Source: Plectrocnemia conspersa (taxonomy: Eukaryota; Arthropoda; Insecta; Trichoptera; Polycentropodidae). From it: a stretch of DNA of 64,000 bases. A program made the position numbers and the translations under genes. Numbering within the stretch: the first letter of the stretch is position 1; each line of letters begins with the position of its first letter. This document shows, piece by piece, positions 58,683 to 64,000 of this stretch. Below the pieces are notes generated by a model. The model searched no databases, was not told the DNA's origin, and saw only the letters and a list, made by a program, of their open reading frames with translations. The DNA lies in contig VTFK01000010.1 in NCBI GenBank assembly GCA_009617715.1, forward strand, positions 62,001 to 126,000, in the 5' to 3' direction.

Positions 58683-58870
58683 ATACACGACATACCTGCT
58701 ATAGAACGTGTCAAATGGGTCACTATATTCCTGTCAGCTCATGGGAGATGTTATGAGTTGGAAATAGATACAGGAGCGTCCGTGTCAACGGTTTTGAATA
58801 GCGAGTCAATGGACTTTTTACATAATATATTCGGTATATTCATATTAAATACAGTAATTTTGGAAATTTA
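58683..58870 (+). pseudogene. Ty3/Gypsy-type retropepsin (protease) remnant
   Basis: The plus-strand frame reads IPAIERVKWVTIFLSAHGRC then YELEIDTGASVSTVLNSES and runs to a TAA at 58868-58870. DTGAS is the retroviral-type aspartic protease active-site motif, preceded at the right distance by a short beta-strand segment and G, as in Ty3/Gypsy pol proteins. The flap and the reverse transcriptase are missing, and no LTRs were found, so this is a small decayed fragment of an LTR retrotransposon. Confidence 0.75.
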
Positions 58871-60126
58871 ATATTGAAATGTGCATACTGCCGCAAACAA
58901 ATGTATATGGCTAGATGGTATAGCATAATGTATTAACATAATTTATTATATTATAGCATTTACTAAAATATACATTTTCTATTTATTTTATCAAGAATAT
59001 AATATTATCACTTTTTTAAATATTCAAGCTTTATATGTTATTAAATTAAAATGACTTCATAATTTATTAAACAAGATTTCTTGGAATTTCTCGATTAAGA
59101 ATTCCCTAGAAAATCTTGATACATAATTTAAAGAATTGTTCAATGAATTCTAACTCATTTATAAGAATAACGACCACAAAATATTCAGACGCAAAACTTA
59201 TATAAACATATACATATGTATATGTTTAAAACAATAAATTTTCTTTAATACTTTGATGATTTACGTTATACGAGATCGATCTATTTTAATTATAATTATG
59301 ATATTAAAATCTATAAAATAATCTGTAAATTACAATGATGAAATTTTTTTGAGATAACGTCTAGTTTTGAATTAAAGTGTTAAGATTATTTAAAACAACT
59401 GAATGATTTAATAAATAATTCATAGAAAGCTCAGCACAAAATTTATTATCTTAGATAATATTTATATTCTAAAAATATTTGTATATAAAGTACAGTTGAT
59501 ATTTACAGTCGTTCAAATCTGTACAATAAATAATGCGGTCAAAGTTCTAATTACCTCTTGATCTATAATGAAGAGAACGATTAACTGGGACAGAATGACT
59601 GGGTTAGATCTGAAAATTAAAATGGATAGACTGCTGTGGGTTTTTTTTAAATCTCACAATGTAGAGGTCAGCATAACTGCCGCTTGAATAACAAAAAGAT
59701 ACATTTCCACACACCACATAATAGCACACATCGTCCCAAGACGTTAACCACCTAATATCACTGTCGAATCATTTGTATAAGGTAGGTTCGACAGTGCATA
59801 TTTTTTAATTTATTTTTTTTATATTAAAACTGGTCGTGTTTATGACTAATAATTAATTTATGTTTTTAAACACTATGTTCACCCATCGGCGTGCAATAGT
59901 TTGCTGTTCTACACTACACAATCACTAATAGTAAATGAGTTTCATTAAATGATAAATAGACCGGTTCGAAGGGCTTAGTCCTTTTCAACCGTCTTTTCAA
60001 TTTGTCTACATTGAGGAGTTTACTGCCTCGATGTTGACGTGCTGCTGCTGACTCAGCATATAATACTATTGCTCTTCATACTTCATGTGTAACGATCGGT
60101 AAAATAGTCACTTGGACCGTGTTCTC
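58871..60126. other. AT-rich noncoding stretch
   Basis: Contains a hairpin at 59759-59796, listed separately. The patch 59560-59720 is more complex but unassigned, as is 59950-60120. Confidence 0.4.
59759..59796. repeat. Perfect 10-bp hairpin
   Basis: CACTGTCGAA and TTCGACAGTG enclose an 18-nt loop. CACTG..CAGTG ends recall DNA-transposon termini, but only 38 bp is spanned and no target duplication was confirmed. Confidence 0.6.
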
Positions 60127-60476
60127 TTTTAAGACATGAACATATTTTAAATGTGTGTTTAAGAAACGATCTAATTAATTCAATAATATTCTCATCTGCG
60201 TCTTGAACGGTCAATAAAACACAAGTCACATCAGTACAGACTGCAGCGACACGGGCAGAAACAGACAGACTTTAAAGAAAAATCGAAGCAGATTCAGGGA
60301 AACTCGCACAAAAACAGGCAGAGAGACATCAGCAAATCGTCCAAAAAACATACTTTACCAGCACTCAGACGATAACTACAATTTTTTTATACTATGGCAA
60401 ATTTTAATTATAAAATAAACTTTTTTCCGGCGTCTATTTAGCTGTCACACCCCTTCGGTTTTAAAACCCTAAACTG
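60127..60476 (+). repeat. Unnamed dispersed repeat R-B, copy E
   Basis: Starts TTTTAAGACATGAACATATT and ends CCGGCGTCTATTTAGCTGTC then CACACCCCTTCGGTTTTAAA. Ends match the other copies best; the middle is diverged, rich in CAGACAGAC-like sequence. Confidence 0.6.
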
Positions 60477-61230
60477 CTAGGTTATTTAAGTTCCAAAGGT
60501 AACTAAATTAAAGAATAACTACTTTGAGTGGTACTGAAATCCCATTATTATCAATTTCATTGCGTCAGAATGTTTGCGCTGAATATATAACAATGGAATT
60601 TGTATATTTAGATAGCTGCTCGGGTAAATGGTTTACACTGGTGTTTTGGCTGTTTGCGAAGCCGTCGGATGTCTTAAAAACACGCTTTCCTTTGTCGTAA
60701 TTTTGCTGGAAAGGAAATTTTAGCGTCATACTGCTAATATATCGTTATCAAAACTTATTTCTGGTTATGTTGTTTTTATGCATGGTGTAGGAAGCAAAAA
60801 GCTATAATGTTTATAAAAACCAAATTACTACACGACGATTAAATAAATAAATAATAATTAAGATTCAGTCTAAATATTAAAAATGGAGCTCTCCATTAAA
60901 CTAAAAAAACAGCTAATAACTAATAGCAACAAATGAGTAATAAAATAATTGTTAGCTAGTGCTTTGCCTTCATAAATTAAATTAGGAATTTTGCTAAGAC
61001 AATGATTCATTATACGACTTATACCACTAGTTTTTTTATGATGAGCAAGTCATTGATCTAGGTTCTGAAATAGCTAGGGTTGAATCCCATATAAACCTTG
61101 TGTTTTTATTTATTAGAAATACATCTATCATTATTGAAAAAATGTGTTTTTAATGAATATACTATTTTACTTATTCGACTTAATAATCGACTACTATTTA
61201 GCATCTTTAGCATAAGTGCTTTAAGGTTAT
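60477..61230. other. AT-rich noncoding stretch
   Basis: No gene recognised; a slightly more complex patch at 60590-60790. Confidence 0.45.
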
Positions 61231-61244
61231 ATAATTGGGAGAAA

Positions 61245-61446
61245 ATACGGCGATGACTTAAGAATGACGTTTCGAGCAAAAATAAAGATTTTCTATGCAA
61301 ATCGACAAAATTTGCAATAAAGCGTCGAGAATGCTCGGCTTCATTATACGGAGCGCGTGTCATAGCAATAATTTATTGTTGATTCGCGTTCTGTTCGATA
61401 TGCTAGTTCGTAGCGTTCTCGAATATGACAGTATTGTTAGTGCTTG
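61245..61446 (+). pseudogene. LINE reverse-transcriptase post-palm fragment
   Basis: The plus strand reads DDLRMTFRAKIKIFYANRQN, then after a one-base shift NKASRMLGFIIRSACHSNNL and VLFDMLVRSVLEYDSIVSA before a TGA at 61443-61445. From family knowledge, 'dLGv.fd.kl.f..Hi..i..KA.rmLGFI.R......' and 'LvRs.LEYaSiVW' form a conserved stretch of non-LTR retrotransposon ORF2 proteins after the polymerase palm. It differs in wording from the Jockey-like copy at 28843-29427, so it is a separate lineage. Frameshift and stop make it a pseudogene. The minus-strand frame 61106-61363 is its shadow. Confidence 0.75.
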
Positions 61447-62329
61447 AGAACATTTCTCTTGCACGAGACATCCAGTTTCTTAACGAGCTTGCCAAACTCA
61501 ATCATGTTTTTAGCGATAGCTATGAGGAGCTGGAAAAAATGTGTGGGAATGTGCTTATCTATTTTTTTTAAATGTTTATTATTTTTTGTGTAATTGCCAT
61601 CACGATTAGGAAAACCTGTCATATAATAATTGTCAGATTTAATATTAAAAATCAAAAATAAATAAATCTAGCGATTGCCAATTGTAATAATATTTTATAA
61701 TAAATAAAATAAATGTTAGTGATTTACATTTATTGATTTCAAGTTACCGTCTCACTACTTACTAATTTTAACGCATTGTGCTAACCATTGTTATAATATA
61801 ACAGTGTATTAACTATTAATAAATTAATTATGCAATTATAATGAGGAAAATACAACAAGTGCAAAAGTAAAGGTTTCCAAATAAATATATTTATTTAAAT
61901 ATTTAATTTTTGGACGTATGATGGATTTTGTAATGAAATTGTTTTAATAAATTTTAGGAATTTCTGGTAATTATCAAAGTGATTACGATTTATCAGTATC
62001 GAGAATTAAAATAAATTCAAAATTATAGATACATTTTAATTGTTATATAATTTTCAATAACGAGAAATTATATAATTACGGTAAATTTAATTTGTTTCTA
62101 ATTTTAAAATTTTTGAAACATCAAAGAATTAATTAGACGCTTCTGTTGCATGTTTTATAGCACGGATTAAGACTTTCGGGTCAAACTGAACAAGTGGAAC
62201 GTTAATTAAATCTTCAAAATTAGATCCTTGCAATGAATACAAAAACATAAAACACAACGTTGCGATTTAATATTCATCGCAAACTGTTGATTGTTGAAAT
62301 TTTTTCCCATAAAAAAAAGTAAAAATATG
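61447..62329. other. AT-rich noncoding stretch
   Basis: The first 100 bp (ACGAGACATCCAGTTTCTTA) may be further LINE sequence. Nothing else recognised. Confidence 0.4.
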
Positions 62330-62650
62330 GCGATCGTGACATGTTTGCAAATTTCGGTAGCGAGAAGAGATCTTAGACGCTCTCCCGTTTGAAACGAATT
62401 AAGGTTAATTAATATTCAGGCCGAACAATTTTTGTTTGTAGTCCTTCCGGATCCCTCCGCCGCCGAGGGCTCACAAAGGGACTGGATAATGATACTTTAA
62501 ACAAATACCGCCAATTATGAGCGCAATATTCGCCCAATTATGAAACCCGGACAATTTTTGCGAGAGACCATTGTTTGCAAACAGATGAATTATGGGCGAG
62601 GGGCGATGGGCGAATAATGATTCTGATGGAAATTTTTCATTTTTTGAAAA
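62330..62650. promoter_or_regulatory. Candidate intronic regulatory island
   Basis: A 320-bp island of higher GC holds three AATTATG(A/G) octamers (62513, 62536, 62588), of the TAAT/TTATG type bound by homeodomain proteins, in GC-rich context (CGCCGCCGAGGGCTCAC at 62459-62475). Reading frames are closed. Its position inside the presumed spondin intron would suit an enhancer, but that is inference from composition and motif clustering. Confidence 0.3.
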
Positions 62651-64000
62651 AGTTTCTTTTAATCCAGATCAGTTCACTGAAGACATAACCCTACAGTAAT
62701 TTAATTAATATTTTTTATTTATACATAAACTAGTTCCAACCTCATTACTATATTCTTGATATTAAACCCCTTTCCTAAGCCTTGCATCTATATTTAACGC
62801 CCTTTTATGTCTCTCTAATCTTATTTTAATTGCTCTACTCCTTTGCGTGGCACCCTTTAGAATTCAATTTATATAATTATATTCCTTTAGAGTTTAATTA
62901 TAATCCTTCTTTTGAATTTGCTTAGCTTGGATTTTAGAGTCTCATATGTATTAGACAAACCATTAAAAACAAAACAAGAATTCATAATAACCATATTTTA
63001 CAACAATGAGTTATATTATGTTTAAATACATATATACATATATTCAACATGTGTTAAAAATAACCATTTTCATACAGACACTATTTTCCTGTCTCTTATG
63101 CATAAATAATTATGATATAAATTTATTATAATAAATTGTGTATGCACAATGAATAAGTAAGATAATTTTAAAGTATTTTTAATATTACCATAATTATTAT
63201 TTAATATAAAATATAATAATAATGCAATATTTTATTACCATCAAGTTTTTTTTTTTTTTTGTTATATGGCCCATAATATGTAAATAACGATTCTCATTTC
63301 TTGCTTAGATTAGCTCTTGTATTGTTATGGAAGTAAAAGCTTTTATTACATTAATATTGTTAGTATATAAATCCTTCGTAGTAATTACTTACACAGAAAT
63401 AAATATAAATTACTTCCACCAACTAGAGACTATGAAAAATTATATCGCAAACGTTGAATTACGCTAATGCCCTTAATCTCATTATTAACCTAATAGCATA
63501 CATAGGTCGAGCGTACAATATATACAAATATACAGTGAATACATAATACAACGCAATATGTAATATTTTGTACCTTCCTAGCTGTTGGGTGGATTATTTA
63601 AGTCCTCATATTGTGACGCCTAATTTCCACTTATATAAGGTTAAGACAGGGATCTGGAGAGCAGGCTAAATTAATCATAGCACCTGAACAATTAGTTCTT
63701 GGGTAAACGGAAACTGGGTTGAAGCGTTATTATAACGGAAAATACAAACCCCCTTTTTCGCCAGGGCTTATCAACGGAATGGCCGCATTGGTGTTACCCT
63801 TTTTGTGTTACTTTCTAAAATTATAATTGTATTTTTGTAAGCCTTAAATCTGATTAAAATCGTTCGTTGCAGTTGGTAATGTTTTTTACGATATTGCTTC
63901 GATTTAGATTTACACAAGAACAGTAATGTTAAAGAACTTCGTATACCAAACATTTGTCCAAATGTTCCACAATGTTTTTCTTTCAATACATTTTGGGCAC
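62651..64000. other. AT-rich noncoding stretch to the window end
   Basis: No exon, tRNA or repeat recognised. The minus-strand frame 63771-63986 has no motif. Confidence 0.45.

Overview
This is AT-rich eukaryotic DNA, almost certainly from an insect or a close arthropod relative. The evidence is an intron-interrupted spondin-family exon with a GT donor, seven nuclear-type tRNA-Ser genes with internal Pol III promoters and T-run terminators, and decayed insect-type transposons (Jockey-like LINE, RTE/CR1-like LINE, Tigger/pogo, hAT, piggyBac, Ty3/Gypsy protease). No bacterial operons or CRISPR arrays are visible. I cannot name the species.

There is one recognisable protein-coding gene. A first coding exon on the + strand (52083-52296) encodes a signal peptide and the start of a Spondin_N domain, and ends at a splice donor. 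A GC-richer promoter/5'UTR block (about 51490-52082) precedes it. No later exon was found, so 52297-64000 is probably a long first intron; it carries a piggyBac remnant, one tRNA-Ser gene, a Gypsy protease remnant and a LINE fragment.

Layout: 0-5 kb, Tigger tail remnant, DUF4371-type hAT pseudogene and a 1-kb foldback-bearing repeat. 5-15 kb, AT-rich with no recognisable gene. 15-27 kb, three pairs of minus-strand tRNA-Ser(AGA) genes, interleaved with a Tigger fragment, two LINE fragments, a hAT-derived element with a perfect 8-bp target-site duplication, and the second foldback repeat. 28-30 kb, a Jockey-like pseudogene flanked by inverted copies of an unnamed repeat. 33.7 kb, a tRNA-Ser pseudogene. 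38.6-43.4 kb, a cluster of five tRNA-Ser-derived elements whose 3' halves are perfect 16-bp palindromes, arranged as an inverted repeat plus tandem units of about 500 bp. 43-51 kb, mostly AT-rich with a long (AT)n tract. 51.5 kb onward, the spondin locus.

The tRNA genes supply seryl-tRNA for UCU (and, by wobble, UCC) codons. The palindromic tRNA-Ser-like family keeps an A box, a B box and a T-run terminator but has a grossly altered variable/T-arm region; it is the most unusual feature of the window. Everything was read by eye: coordinates of degenerate repeats are approximate, and family assignments of broken transposons rest on remembered motif similarity, not on a database search.
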